DNA from: Aquimarina longa SW024
GTDB lineage: Bacteria > Bacteroidota > Bacteroidia > Flavobacteriales > Flavobacteriaceae
Length of the DNA stretch: 64,000 bases
Direction of reading: 5' to 3'
NCBI RefSeq assembly: GCF_001401755.1
Contig: NZ_AVQK01000014.1
Location: 245,216 to 309,215, forward strand
Every line of letters begins with the position of its first letter. The stretch's first letter is position 1. The notes beneath the pieces were generated by a model that saw only the letters and a program-made list of their open reading frames with translations, was not told the DNA's origin and ran no database searches. A program made the translations under genes and the position numbers. This document shows positions 1-7,777 of this stretch, one piece after another.

Positions 1-396
1 AACATCTGTAAGCACTTCTTCGGCTCTAGTAGTTCTATCTTTTTTAGAAATACCTGCATATACCATTGGTAATGCAACGTTATCTAATGCAGTAGTTCTG
101 GGTAATAAATTGAAAGTTTGAAAAACAAAACCAATTTCGCGATTACGTATATCTGCCAGTTCATTATCTGTCATCTTGCTAACATCGTTCCCGTTTAGAG
201 TGTATGTTCCTCCTGTAGGAGTATCAAGACAGCCTAGAAGATTCATCAGCGTAGATTTTCCTGACCCCGAAGGTCCCATTATTGCTAGATATTCTCCACG
301 AATAATATCAAGATCAATCCCTTTAAGTACATAAACCGTTTCCTGACCTAGTTGAAAATTTCTGATAATCCCTCTAATCTCTATCACATTTTCCAT
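1..396 (-). CDS. ABC transporter ATP-binding protein, LolD/MacB type (3' end outside window)
   Basis: The gene reads leftward from an ATG at 394-396 and runs off the left edge, leaving 132 N-terminal residues. Walker A is GPSGSGKST (about residues 40-48), followed by NLLGCLD. The Q-loop is FQTFNLLPR, followed by ALDNVALPMVY, the pattern typical of the LolD/MacB/FtsE-like family that powers lipoprotein release or efflux through FtsX-type permeases. The Walker B and signature motifs lie outside the window, so LolD cannot be separated from MacB. A permease partner would be expected to the left. Family confident; specific role inferred. Confidence 0.85.
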   Translation of the reverse strand, partial: MENVIEIRGIIRNFQLGQETVYVLKGIDLDIIRGEYLAIMGPSGSGKSTLMNLLGCLDTPTGGTYTLNGNDVSKMTDNELADIRNREIGFVFQTFNLLPRTTALDNVALPMVYAGISKKDRTTRAEEVLTDV

Positions 397-615
397 ATGG
401 TACTATATTCTTTACAGATTGTTAAGATACATTGTTTAGACTATATGACGCAGTAGGCAAAAAGTTGTTACACTCTAATGAAAAAATGTTTTTTTAGAAC
501 CTTTGGTATCATAAACTATAGTAGGATTTACTGTAAACACATAATCATTTAAATGTTTATAGATACTCCCAATAATACTATGATTTTTGTCATTTTTTAG
601 AGCCCCTGTTACGTT

Positions 616-623
616 TAATTTTG
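616..623 (+). promoter_or_regulatory. -7 promoter element upstream of PAS gene
   Basis: TAATTTTG followed by C matches the Bacteroidota -7 consensus TAnnTTTG and would start transcription about 20 nt before the ATG at 653. The nearest TTG (587-589) is 26 nt upstream, too far for a good -33 box, so only the -7 element is supported. Confidence 0.4.
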
Positions 624-652
624 CACTAAATTACTAACTAACAATACGTAAA

Positions 653-1249
653 ATGAAAATACTAAAACGTCCCGCTCCTATTAATGTAGAGATTCCTTTA
701 GACCCAAAGAAAACAATTATGAGTAAAACAGATCCTAAAGGGATTATAGAGTATGCGAATGATTATTTTATGGAGATATCTGGTTATGAAGAGCATGAGC
801 TGATCGGTCAACCTCATAATGTAATTAGGCATCCGGATATGCCTAAAGTAGTTTTTAAATGGTTATGGGAAAGATTAGGGGAAAAAAAGAACATGCATGC
901 TGTTGTAAAAAATTTAGCAAAAGACGGAAGGTTCTATTGGGTAATCACTGATTTTGAAGTTAAGTTAGATGATACAGGTGAGGCATCGTCTTATTTTGCA
1001 AGAAGAAAAGCTCCTCCAAAAAAGACGATAGATTTAGTAAGCGAATTATACAGAAAGATTTTATCGATTGAAGAAGCAAGAGGGGTAGAAGTTGCAGAAA
1101 AGTACTTAATAGGTTTCTTAGAAGAAAAAGGAATGACTTATGATGAGTATATAGAGAGTATCTGTTTTACTGAAGAAAAGAAGCCTTTAGATATGAAAGA
1201 TTTACAATACCACAAGCGTAAAGGTTTGTTTGTGAGAATGTTTAAATAA
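653..1249 (+). CDS. single PAS-domain protein
   Basis: A 198-residue soluble protein. Residues about 20-110 form a PAS domain: MSKTDPKGIIEYAN, then FMEISGYEEHELIGQPHN, VIRHPDMPK, and the NLAKDGRFYWV strand. The arrangement resembles the PAS domain of the Aer redox sensor, which binds FAD. No kinase, cyclase or methyl-accepting domain follows; residues 130-198 are predicted helical (IEEARGVEVAEKYLIGFLEEKG). It may be a diffusible sensor acting on a partner encoded elsewhere. It stands alone between an ABC gene and a convergent gene, with its own -7 box. PAS assignment is strong; ligand and output are unknown. Confidence 0.8.
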   Translation: MKILKRPAPINVEIPLDPKKTIMSKTDPKGIIEYANDYFMEISGYEEHELIGQPHNVIRHPDMPKVVFKWLWERLGEKKNMHAVVKNLAKDGRFYWVITDFEVKLDDTGEASSYFARRKAPPKKTIDLVSELYRKILSIEEARGVEVAEKYLIGFLEEKGMTYDEYIESICFTEEKKPLDMKDLQYHKRKGLFVRMFK

Positions 1250-1306
1250 AATAATTTAGAACGAGTATATATGATATAAAGACTACGTACTATTATTTAT
1301 TGCGCG

Positions 1307-1346
1307 AAGCTTAGAGGTTATTTATAAAGATCTCTAGGCTTTTTTG
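1307..1346 (+). terminator. rho-independent terminator after PAS gene
   Basis: Imperfect stem AAGCTTAGAG pairing with CTCTAGGCTT, a 15-nt loop, then a T run. It lies between convergent genes and is oriented for the PAS gene. Confidence 0.55.
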
Positions 1347-1366
1347 TAAAGGACTAAATTAATCTG

Positions 1367-1942
1367 CTACGATACTCTAATTATAAAATCTTCTTTCACT
1401 TGTTCTTGTCGAATAAAAACAAATCCTAAATAAAAAATATCAATTGTTACTGTAACTTTAGAATGTTCTTTTACTTTTTTCCAGGAAAAAGCATTCTCTT
1501 GTTTTTGATGAGTAGCATTAAAAATAAGAACACTATTATTATGCATACTAGATAATAAAGTTTCTAAAGTTTTGGTATTATGAATATCAGTTATATCTAC
1601 ATAAATCAGATCATATGTGTTTTTTTCTGATATGCTTGTCTCAATAGCAAGGTTGTTTAGAGTTACAATTTTAGAAATCACCTCAGCGGGTTTTGCTAGA
1701 ATAAGTGTCGATTTAATATCTAAATATTGAAGTAAGCGATTTAGTAATTTTGCGGTTTGATAATTAATTTCTGGTTTTTTTGTAGACTCCTTAATAATTG
1801 ATCGTATCGATACATCTGTTTTTCTTTTTTTTGTATTATAAAAACATTTGGTAACTAGATTGTATACAAAAGGCGAGTGTACCCCATGTTGATTGGTCGA
1901 CTTAAAAAGAAACTTGAAATATGCCTTTATCCTGAAGTACAT
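1367..1942 (-). CDS. methyltransferase-like protein of a flavobacterial family
   Basis: A 191-residue protein. The start (FKFLFKSTNQHGVHSPFVYNLV, residues about 11-32) matches the N-terminus of a flavobacterial family annotated as class I SAM-dependent methyltransferases. Later residues show an alternating beta/alpha pattern (STLILAKPA, YDLIYVDITD, NNSVLIFNA), but the glycine-rich SAM loop usually found after strand 1 is not evident and the protein is short for the family as I remember it. It may be degenerate or have lost SAM binding. It lies 49 nt downstream of the ABC-F start on the same strand, after a convergent terminator. Enzymatic activity is uncertain. Confidence 0.5.
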   Translation of the reverse strand: MYFRIKAYFKFLFKSTNQHGVHSPFVYNLVTKCFYNTKKRKTDVSIRSIIKESTKKPEINYQTAKLLNRLLQYLDIKSTLILAKPAEVISKIVTLNNLAIETSISEKNTYDLIYVDITDIHNTKTLETLLSSMHNNSVLIFNATHQKQENAFSWKKVKEHSKVTVTIDIFYLGFVFIRQEQVKEDFIIRVS

Positions 1943-1991
1943 TTTTTAACCTAAATCAAATTAAGAGGTGTCATCTGAGGAATTCAATAAA

Positions 1992-3860
1992 TTACCCTTC
2001 CATTTTTTCAGAAAGCTCTAACCAACGCATTTCTCCTTCTTCAATTTGTTGAATGATTTTTTTTAGTTTTAAAGATTCTTCATTAATCTTTTCGGCATCT
2101 AGATTTCCTTTAACAAATAAGGTTTCAATATCTTTTTTCTGAATTTCTAATTTTTTTAGATCTCTCTCGATTCGATTAAACTCTTTTTGTTCGTTATACG
2201 AGAGTGTGGTTTTATGATTTTTTTTCCAAGAGTTTTTTGGTTTTGACTCAGTAGTATCAGATGATTTTACTTCGGGTTCTTTACTACTTTCATAAATACG
2301 ATAATCAGTATAATTACCCGGAAAATCTTGGATAACGCCATTACCTCTAAATACAAATAGGTGATCTACAATTTTATCCATAAAATAACGATCATGGGAT
2401 ACTACAATCAAACATCCAGGGAAATCCAATAAGAAATTCTCTAGCACATTAAGTGTTACAATATCTAGATCATTAGTAGGCTCATCCAGAATTAAGAAAT
2501 TAGGATTCTGAATCAAAACGGTACAGAGGTATAGCCGTTTTCGTTCACCACCACTTAGTTTTTCTACAAAATCATATTGTTTTTTACGATCAAAAAGGAA
2601 GCGTTCTAATAATTGTTGGGCAGAGATTTGTCTACCTTTTTTTAGAGGGATGTAGTCTCCGAATTCTCTAATTACATCAATTACTTTTTGTCCTTCTTTA
2701 ATAGTAATACCACTCTGCGTATAATATCCGAATTTTATAGTATCACCAATAATTATTTTTCCATGATCAGGAGTAATTGCTCCTGTAATCATATTTAGAA
2801 ATGTAGACTTACCAGTTCCGTTTTTACCAATGATACCGATACGTTCTCCTTTTTTAAAAACGTATTCGAATTTGTCTAATAATAATCGGTTATCAAAAGA
2901 TTTAGAAATTTTATGAAGTTCTAGGATTTTACTTCCCATACGCTCCATATTAATTTCTAATTGTACCTCATGGTCATTACGACGTTTATGAGCGCGATCT
3001 TTGATTTCATAAAAATCATCAATCCTAGATTTGGATTTGGTAGTACGTGCTTTGGGTTGGCGACGCATCCAGTCTAATTCTTTTTTATAAAGTTGTTTAG
3101 CCTTATCAGTAGCGATTTGCTCATTAGCAATTCTAGATTCTTTATTCTCTAGATAATATGCATAATTCCCTTTATAACTATAGAGTTTTCCATTTTCTAA
3201 TTCTACAATTTCATTACATACATTTTCTAGAAAATAACGATCGTGAGTGACCATAAAAAGAGTAAAGTTCTCTTTTGCAAAATATTCTTCTAACCATTCT
3301 ATCATTTCTAAATCTAGGTGGTTAGTAGGTTCATCAAGATATAATAGATTAGGTTTGCTTAATAAGATATTGGCTAGTGCTAATCGTTTTTTTTGCCCTC
3401 CTGATAATTCGTTTACTTTTTTACTTAAATCATCTAGCTTAAGTTTAAAAAGTATTTGTTTATACTGCGTCTCAAAATCCCAAGCATTAATAGCATCCAT
3501 TTTTTCGAAAGCATGTTGATATCCCTCTGCATCATCAGGGTTTAGTAATGCTTTTTCATATGCATTAATTACCTGTAGGATCTCATTATCCGAAGCAAAA
3601 ATAGTTTGCTCGATAGTAAGGTTAGGATCTAAATTAGGCTCTTGTGGTAAGAATGCAACTTTTAGATTTTTACGATAAATGACTTGTCCATCATCTGGTT
3701 CTTCATCTCCAGCGACAATGTCTAGGAGTGAAGTTTTTCCGGTTCCATTTTTGGCAACAAAGCCAATTTTCTGACCTTCATTAATCCCAAAAGAGATGTT
3801 CTTAAAAAGGATTCGCTCTCCAAATCCTTTAGCGATATTTTCTACTGATACGTAATTCAC
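1992..3860 (-). CDS. ABC-F family ATPase (Uup/EttA-like)
   Basis: A 622-residue soluble protein with two ABC domains and no membrane segments. Domain 1 has Walker A AKNGTGKTS (about residue 37), signature LSGGQKKRLALAN and Walker B LLYLDEPTNHLD. A charged linker rich in K/R (about 240-310) is the P-site tRNA interaction motif of the ABC-F family. Domain 2 has GKNGTGKST, LSGGERKRL and FLILDEPTNDLD. The last 90 residues form a charged coiled coil, a feature of Uup. Proteins of this type act on ribosomes or on branched DNA intermediates rather than in transport. A -7 box lies just upstream. Family certain; Uup versus other subfamilies is less sure. Confidence 0.92.
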   Translation of the reverse strand: MNYVSVENIAKGFGERILFKNISFGINEGQKIGFVAKNGTGKTSLLDIVAGDEEPDDGQVIYRKNLKVAFLPQEPNLDPNLTIEQTIFASDNEILQVINAYEKALLNPDDAEGYQHAFEKMDAINAWDFETQYKQILFKLKLDDLSKKVNELSGGQKKRLALANILLSKPNLLYLDEPTNHLDLEMIEWLEEYFAKENFTLFMVTHDRYFLENVCNEIVELENGKLYSYKGNYAYYLENKESRIANEQIATDKAKQLYKKELDWMRRQPKARTTKSKSRIDDFYEIKDRAHKRRNDHEVQLEINMERMGSKILELHKISKSFDNRLLLDKFEYVFKKGERIGIIGKNGTGKSTFLNMITGAITPDHGKIIIGDTIKFGYYTQSGITIKEGQKVIDVIREFGDYIPLKKGRQISAQQLLERFLFDRKKQYDFVEKLSGGERKRLYLCTVLIQNPNFLILDEPTNDLDIVTLNVLENFLLDFPGCLIVVSHDRYFMDKIVDHLFVFRGNGVIQDFPGNYTDYRIYESSKEPEVKSSDTTESKPKNSWKKNHKTTLSYNEQKEFNRIERDLKKLEIQKKDIETLFVKGNLDAEKINEESLKLKKIIQQIEEGEMRWLELSEKMEG

Positions 3861-3877
3861 AATTTTTTATAAAAAAG

Positions 3878-3885
3878 CAAAGGTA
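3878..3885 (-). promoter_or_regulatory. -7 promoter element for ABC-F gene
   Basis: On the minus strand the sequence reads TACCTTTGC, an exact TAnnTTTG match 18 nt before the ATG. No TTG at the usual -33 distance is seen. Confidence 0.45.
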
Positions 3886-3921
3886 CAAAGATGTGGAATA
3901 AGGTATGGTGTAAAATGTGTT

Positions 3922-4101
3922 TTAATACATTTTTAGAAACAGTGATATAAAATGATTGTTATTTCTTTTTGGGCGGTCCTCTTTTTTGAATTCTATTTCT
4001 AGTTGCTGGTCTATTTCGTTTAGTGCTTCATTACGGATAGCATCATCAAAGGTTTCTTTAACGATGCCACTGATCTGACCATCTAGATATTGGTTGCTCA
4101 T
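3922..4101 (-). pseudogene. N-terminal stub of a type VI effector gene
   Basis: Starting 4 nt after the preceding immunity gene, an ORF reads MSNQYLDGQISGIVKETFDD, then AIRNEALNEIDQQLE. This matches residues 13-45 of the two full effectors (8455-9393 and 5686-6621), which begin MDINLQLKLGLVNQYLDGQ. Homology stops and the frame runs through 15-20 unrelated residues to a stop (59 aa in total). The first 12 residues of the full effectors are replaced by Met-Ser. It is the terminal relic of the array and probably has no function. A second stub with the same new start lies at 7711-7773. Confidence 0.75.
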
Positions 4102-4105
4102 TACA

Positions 4106-4765
4106 TTATTTTATCTCTATAGGGATAAAAGCAAAATCAAATGGTAATGGTTTTTTACTTGCTAAAAAATCGTCTAAAAATTGCATAATCTGATTAACAA
4201 CTTCATTAGGTACATCATTTTTAATGCAATACACCGATAATTTTCCGTACTCATAAGAAAATAATATGCCTACTTTTGTATAACGAGGAGATTCTTTATT
4301 AAAAGTAGGGATTCCAAAATTAATATTATATGTGCTAATAGCATTATGAAGTTCCTTTATGAAATCATGAGAATTAATAAACCCTCCATCTTTTGAAAAA
4401 GGACCATATTCTATCTTTTCATTACTACAACGATCAAATATTCCTATCTCATTAAATAAGTCAATAGATGCTTTAGATTGAAAAAGAATATCGTTTGTCT
4501 CAACATATAATATCCGATTTACAGAATCTAAATGTAATTCATAACTATGCTTCTTTATTATATCTAAATTCTGATGATTAATCTCTAGATATTTTTTTAA
4601 TCGTTCTAGATCTTTTATGCTTTTTATTGGAGGGTAATTTATGTAGTATGATTGTACTAGTGATGTAAACTCTTTTTTAAGTAGCTCATCATTCATTTCT
4701 CCTTTGCAACCTATAAAGGTGCAGACCAGCAAAATACTAACTAATTTTATTGTCTTTTTCATCAT
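4106..4765 (-). CDS. putative immunity lipoprotein A2
   Basis: A 219-residue lipoprotein: the signal peptide ends in the lipobox FIGC (Cys at residue 20), so it should be anchored in the periplasm. Residues 1-35 and the last about 47 residues (from YGKLSVYCIKNDVPNE to FAFIPIEIK) are identical to immunity A1 at 7778-8437, while the middle is clearly diverged. It follows an orphan toxin C-terminus (4783-5013) by 17 nt, the usual toxin-then-immunity order. A role in neutralising a periplasm-acting type VI toxin is inferred from context. The divergent centre is probably the recognition region. A second Met at residue 2 could be the start. Confidence 0.7.
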   Translation of the reverse strand: MMKKTIKLVSILLVCTFIGCKGEMNDELLKKEFTSLVQSYYINYPPIKSIKDLERLKKYLEINHQNLDIIKKHSYELHLDSVNRILYVETNDILFQSKASIDLFNEIGIFDRCSNEKIEYGPFSKDGGFINSHDFIKELHNAISTYNINFGIPTFNKESPRYTKVGILFSYEYGKLSVYCIKNDVPNEVVNQIMQFLDDFLASKKPLPFDFAFIPIEIK

Positions 4766-4782
4766 AATTAAGTATTAAATTA

Positions 4783-5013
4783 CTAAAAATCCCATATAAA
4801 ATCTTTTATATATTTGACTACTTGTTCATTTCCTACACTTATAATAATTACATCTTTTGTGCTTCCTTTAAAAACAAATGCATTTTTGTATAATTGATGC
4901 CCTCCACCTGTTACAAATGTATCTTGGTACTCAATCGTATTTGCTAAGTTTTTACCCATATTACGTACGGTAAAATAAGCTCTATATGGTATAATTCGAC
5001 ATCCCAAATCCAT
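4783..5013 (-). CDS. orphan C-terminal toxin cassette A (fragment)
   Basis: The 76-residue ORF is almost identical to the last 76 residues of the effector at 8455-9393, with two substitutions near the C-terminus. Nucleotide homology continues upstream of the ATG through codons for VASNEYTFKG to about 5045, where it joins the stop codon of the neighbouring immunity gene with no spacer. No N-terminal effector region is attached, so as it stands it cannot be delivered by itself. It may be a silent donor for recombination onto a full effector, as known for orphan rhs and CDI modules, or simply a relic. The toxin activity is not recognised. Confidence 0.65.
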   Translation of the reverse strand: MDLGCRIIPYRAYFTVRNMGKNLANTIEYQDTFVTGGGHQLYKNAFVFKGSTKDVIIISVGNEQVVKYIKDFIWDF

Positions 5014-5042
5014 GGTTCCTTTAAATGTATATTCATTCGAAG

Positions 5043-5699
5043 CTACAAAAAAACAACAGGTATGTAGACGTAATCAAAAGTAGCGTTTTGTTGTGATTGC
5101 AATATGCTATCAATCTTGTTTTGAACAATACCTAATTGATGTTTTGGAACCCCTTTCTTACAGAGGATAGATGTTTTTTTGTTTTTATATTGAAATATAG
5201 CAGACTTTTTAAAGCTTTTTTCTAATGTGCTAGAATAGATATAAGCAGTTGAATCTAATGTTTTTATGATTTCATTTTGTAATGTTTTTTCTACGCTTTT
5301 TGGATAGTCATCATTATTTAAATTTGAAAAATCTTTAGAGAACCCTATAAACTGTAAGTTGTTACAATAATCATATAAATTTACTTTTTCCAGATCTAAA
5401 TTTAGCTTGATTTTCTTTTCGTACCACTTTTCATTTTTCTCTGCAATAGTAATCGTGCTATCCTTATTTAAGGTTAATAAATAAAATGGATCATTCATCC
5501 CTTTATATTCATAATGCTTTTCTACAAAACGTAAAAAATTCTGAAAATCAGATTTAGATCTTATAGGATAATAAGACACAAAAAAATTAGTCAATATAAG
5601 ATCCCATTTTTCTCTAGTCTCTTTTTCTTTTTTCTCATTTTTACAAGATAAAACTCCTGCCAAGATAAAAAATACAACAAGAAATTTAATTTTTACCAT
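5043..5699 (-). CDS. putative immunity lipoprotein A3
   Basis: The start is placed at the ATG at 5697-5699 rather than an upstream ATG at 5735, because it gives a proper lipoprotein signal (MVKIKFLVVFFILAGVLSC, lipobox VLSC). This ATG lies inside the 3' end of the upstream effector (14-nt overlap), which implies translational coupling. The 218-residue product is a distant relative of immunity A1/A2: SYYPIRSKSDFQNFLRFVEKHY corresponds to NYPPIKSIKDLERLKKYLEINH, and the ends FDYVYIPVVFL and FDFAFIPIEIK align. It is the likely cognate immunity protein for the effector at 5686-6621. Function inferred from context. Confidence 0.7.
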   Translation of the reverse strand: MVKIKFLVVFFILAGVLSCKNEKKEKETREKWDLILTNFFVSYYPIRSKSDFQNFLRFVEKHYEYKGMNDPFYLLTLNKDSTITIAEKNEKWYEKKIKLNLDLEKVNLYDYCNNLQFIGFSKDFSNLNNDDYPKSVEKTLQNEIIKTLDSTAYIYSSTLEKSFKKSAIFQYKNKKTSILCKKGVPKHQLGIVQNKIDSILQSQQNATFDYVYIPVVFL

Positions 5700-6621
5700 G
5701 AATGAAGTTTTTAATAAAATAATAATCAATCTCATTTTTAGTCTCTAAAATAATAGTAGGGACTTTACCTCTACCTTGAAAATAAAAAGAGTTCTTATAT
5801 GAATCTCCAAAAACTGTAGCATGATTACCTTTAGCTTCAATTTGAGCTACATTATTTGATTTTTCTTTAACTATGTAAGTTCCTGTTACAGGTATAACAC
5901 CTCCATTGATACATACAATTGTTTCAAAATGATAATTTCCTATTCCCATTCCTAAATAACCCGTATTTCTTTTAATACCTGATATGCTAAAATCCTTAGG
6001 ATAGAAGCCCCCAGCATTATTTTTACCTGCAATCATCCTAATATACCCTTCTCTTTGACTTAGTATTGCGTTTTCAATTTTTGGTTTCAACTTGGCTCCT
6101 ATATAGCTTGATATATTAATACGAGGCCCTCCTGATCCAGCAAAGTCTCTAACCTTATCCATCCAACTAGCATTTTTATTAAAGTGAGGTCGGATGTCTC
6201 CAAAGGTTTTTCCTACATACTCATATGCATCGGATACATCAGAATCATTAGGAGAAGAAATATCCTCATCCCAGATATATTCTTTGGTTTCTTTATTACG
6301 AATCCAATCGTAGGGTTGTGCGTTTTTTTCTGTATGCACCTGTATATAATCTTGTACCTCGTGCTCTACGTTATTTTTAATATATGCATCGATATACTCA
6401 TCGATATCATCAGTACTATAAAACACTCCACTATACGCCATCTGTATAGTAATTAACATTTTGGTTTTTTCTATGGCAAAACCACTTTCTAGTCGCTGGT
6501 CTATTTCGTTTAGTGCTTCATTACGGATAGCATCGTCAAAGGTTTCTTTAACGATGCCACTGATCTGACCATCCAAGTATTGGTTGACCAAACCTAGTTT
6601 TAGTTGTAAGTTGATATCCAT
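5686..6621 (-). CDS. type VI effector-like protein 2 (shared N-terminus, variable C-terminus)
   Basis: A 311-residue protein without a signal peptide or membrane segment. Residues 1-127 are identical to effector 1 (8455-9393) and only three further differences occur up to about residue 178; then the sequences diverge. The C-terminal 125 residues still share a weak pattern with effector 1 (DFxI..I.R, then YKNxFxFxG..K..III, then Y.IKxFI), so both belong to one toxin family of unrecognised activity. Immediately upstream lies a scar of the tssD 3' end, showing that a tssD-effector unit was duplicated. Secretion through a type VI tube is inferred from this linkage. Confidence 0.7.
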   Translation of the reverse strand: MDINLQLKLGLVNQYLDGQISGIVKETFDDAIRNEALNEIDQRLESGFAIEKTKMLITIQMAYSGVFYSTDDIDEYIDAYIKNNVEHEVQDYIQVHTEKNAQPYDWIRNKETKEYIWDEDISSPNDSDVSDAYEYVGKTFGDIRPHFNKNASWMDKVRDFAGSGGPRINISSYIGAKLKPKIENAILSQREGYIRMIAGKNNAGGFYPKDFSISGIKRNTGYLGMGIGNYHFETIVCINGGVIPVTGTYIVKEKSNNVAQIEAKGNHATVFGDSYKNSFYFQGRGKVPTIILETKNEIDYYFIKNFIHGKN

Positions 6622-6648
6622 GCCTTATGATTTAGTAGGCCAGTTATA
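6622..6648 (-). repeat. scar: last codons of tssD upstream of effector 2
   Basis: On the minus strand, codons for NWPTKS and the stop, then GGC and the effector ATG, repeat exactly the tssD-effector 1 junction at 9391-9420. The rest of tssD is absent; the stop codon of immunity B (6644-6646) overlaps the breakpoint. This marks a duplication followed by deletion or replacement. Confidence 0.85.
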
Positions 6649-7186
6649 AACCTATTTTTATAGCAGTTAAATATATTATTGATGATCTGTAGACAATATT
6701 ATCAAAGTTCTTAGTGCCATCGATTAATTTATCAATTAATTCATCGTTATTATATCCATCAGCCATTAGTTGATTTATTTTTTTTATTTGAAAGGCCAAG
6801 TTAGTGTCTAGTCTATCTTTGTATGCAATCAAAACTCTTTCAGGACAGCCAACAAGTATTTTGTCTACTCCAACAAAAAAACTAAATTCATAAGAATCAA
6901 ATAATTTATTTATCTTTTTATTCAGTTTTTTTTTATCCGTTTTTTTCAAAAATGATTTATAACTTTCTTTTGAAATACTTACAAGAAACCCGCTTTTAAG
7001 ATAAATTTCTTCTAATCTTTTCATTAAATTATAATAATCAATTTCTATTTCTTTTTTAATTATTTCATCGCCAAATGTTTTAAAGTTTATTGATTCATTT
7101 ATGCAATTCTCTAAATCAATCAACAAAGGTTTCTTTGCTTCTTTGCAAGAAATAATTATTAAAAAAAGTAAAGCTAATTTTTTCAT
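6644..7186 (-). CDS. putative immunity lipoprotein B
   Basis: A 180-residue lipoprotein with a very short signal peptide ending in LIIISC (Cys about residue 14). The mature part is helical and Lys-rich, with no similarity I can see to the A-type immunity proteins. It starts 7 nt after the orphan toxin ORF at 7194-7754, the expected place for its antidote. Its stop codon sits on the tssD scar that precedes effector 2, so its 3' boundary coincides with a recombination junction. Family not recognised; the immunity role is inferred from position and periplasmic targeting. Confidence 0.6.
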   Translation of the reverse strand: MKKLALLFLIIISCKEAKKPLLIDLENCINESINFKTFGDEIIKKEIEIDYYNLMKRLEEIYLKSGFLVSISKESYKSFLKKTDKKKLNKKINKLFDSYEFSFFVGVDKILVGCPERVLIAYKDRLDTNLAFQIKKINQLMADGYNNDELIDKLIDGTKNFDNIVYRSSIIYLTAIKIGL

Positions 7187-7193
7187 GATTTTT

Positions 7194-7754
7194 TTAATCT
7201 AAAAATCCAGACTTAGATTTATTTATAAATGTTCTTTCTAATCTTTTTATTACTCCATTTTCATGTGATCGATGAATCGATAATTCATATCTGTCAAACC
7301 TGTTACCAGTTATTGGATGATATAAAGGTAAACGTATATTTGAAGTCTTACCTCCAAATAACTGACCACTTGTAAACTTAGGAGCTAAATCAGTTACTCC
7401 TATTTGAATTGTTCTATTTCCACTACCGTCAAAAGTAGATTCTCTTAGAAAAGGTATATTGTAATAAATTAAAGCATTACCTGCACCATAATCTAGATTA
7501 GCTTTACCTGATATTCCGTAACCATAATTTGAAAAATATTGATTTGGAAGAAAATGATCTAGTCCAAATACTTTAGAGAGATCACTGGCAAATAAAAATT
7601 GATCAAATTTTCGTTGTCCAGTAATAATATTTTTTCCAGCCATTAGATCTAACTTTAAAATCTGGTTTCCATCAAAGATGTTCGCTACACTTTCTCCTGT
7701 TACAGTAGTTAGCATCATCAAAGGTTTCTTTAACGATGCCACTGATCTGACCAT
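7194..7754 (-). CDS. orphan C-terminal toxin cassette B (fragment)
   Basis: The open frame encodes 186 residues. The first about 15 are an out-of-frame reading of the effector N-terminal stub (7711-7773); the real cassette starts near LTTVTGESVANIFDGNQILK. It ends RTFINKSKSGFLD and contains KFDQFLFASDLSKVFGLDHF and a Gly/Asn-rich stretch (GYGISGKANLDYGAGN). I do not recognise the fold. Because it is out of frame with the stub, it cannot be made as a fusion to the effector N-terminus without frameshifting. It is followed by lipoprotein B. Probably a displaced toxin module or a relic of one. Confidence 0.55.
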   Translation of the reverse strand: MVRSVASLKKPLMMLTTVTGESVANIFDGNQILKLDLMAGKNIITGQRKFDQFLFASDLSKVFGLDHFLPNQYFSNYGYGISGKANLDYGAGNALIYYNIPFLRESTFDGSGNRTIQIGVTDLAPKFTSGQLFGGKTSNIRLPLYHPITGNRFDRYELSIHRSHENGVIKRLERTFINKSKSGFLD

Positions 7755-7773
7755 CTAGATATTGGTTGCTCAT
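7711..7773 (-). pseudogene. second N-terminal effector stub
   Basis: Codons for MSNQYLDGQISGIVKETFDDA begin 4 nt after immunity A1, exactly as the stub at 3922-4101 begins 4 nt after immunity A2. Homology to the effector N-terminus ends at the GATGATGCT codons, where toxin cassette B is joined in a different frame; the stub frame stops 12 codons later. Confidence 0.7.
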
Positions 7774-7777
7774 TACA

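Noticed and set aside
7194..7754. Intact toxin gene starting at the ATG at 7754
   Set aside because: The first 15 codons are an out-of-frame reading of the effector N-terminal stub, so this is better seen as a displaced C-terminal cassette.
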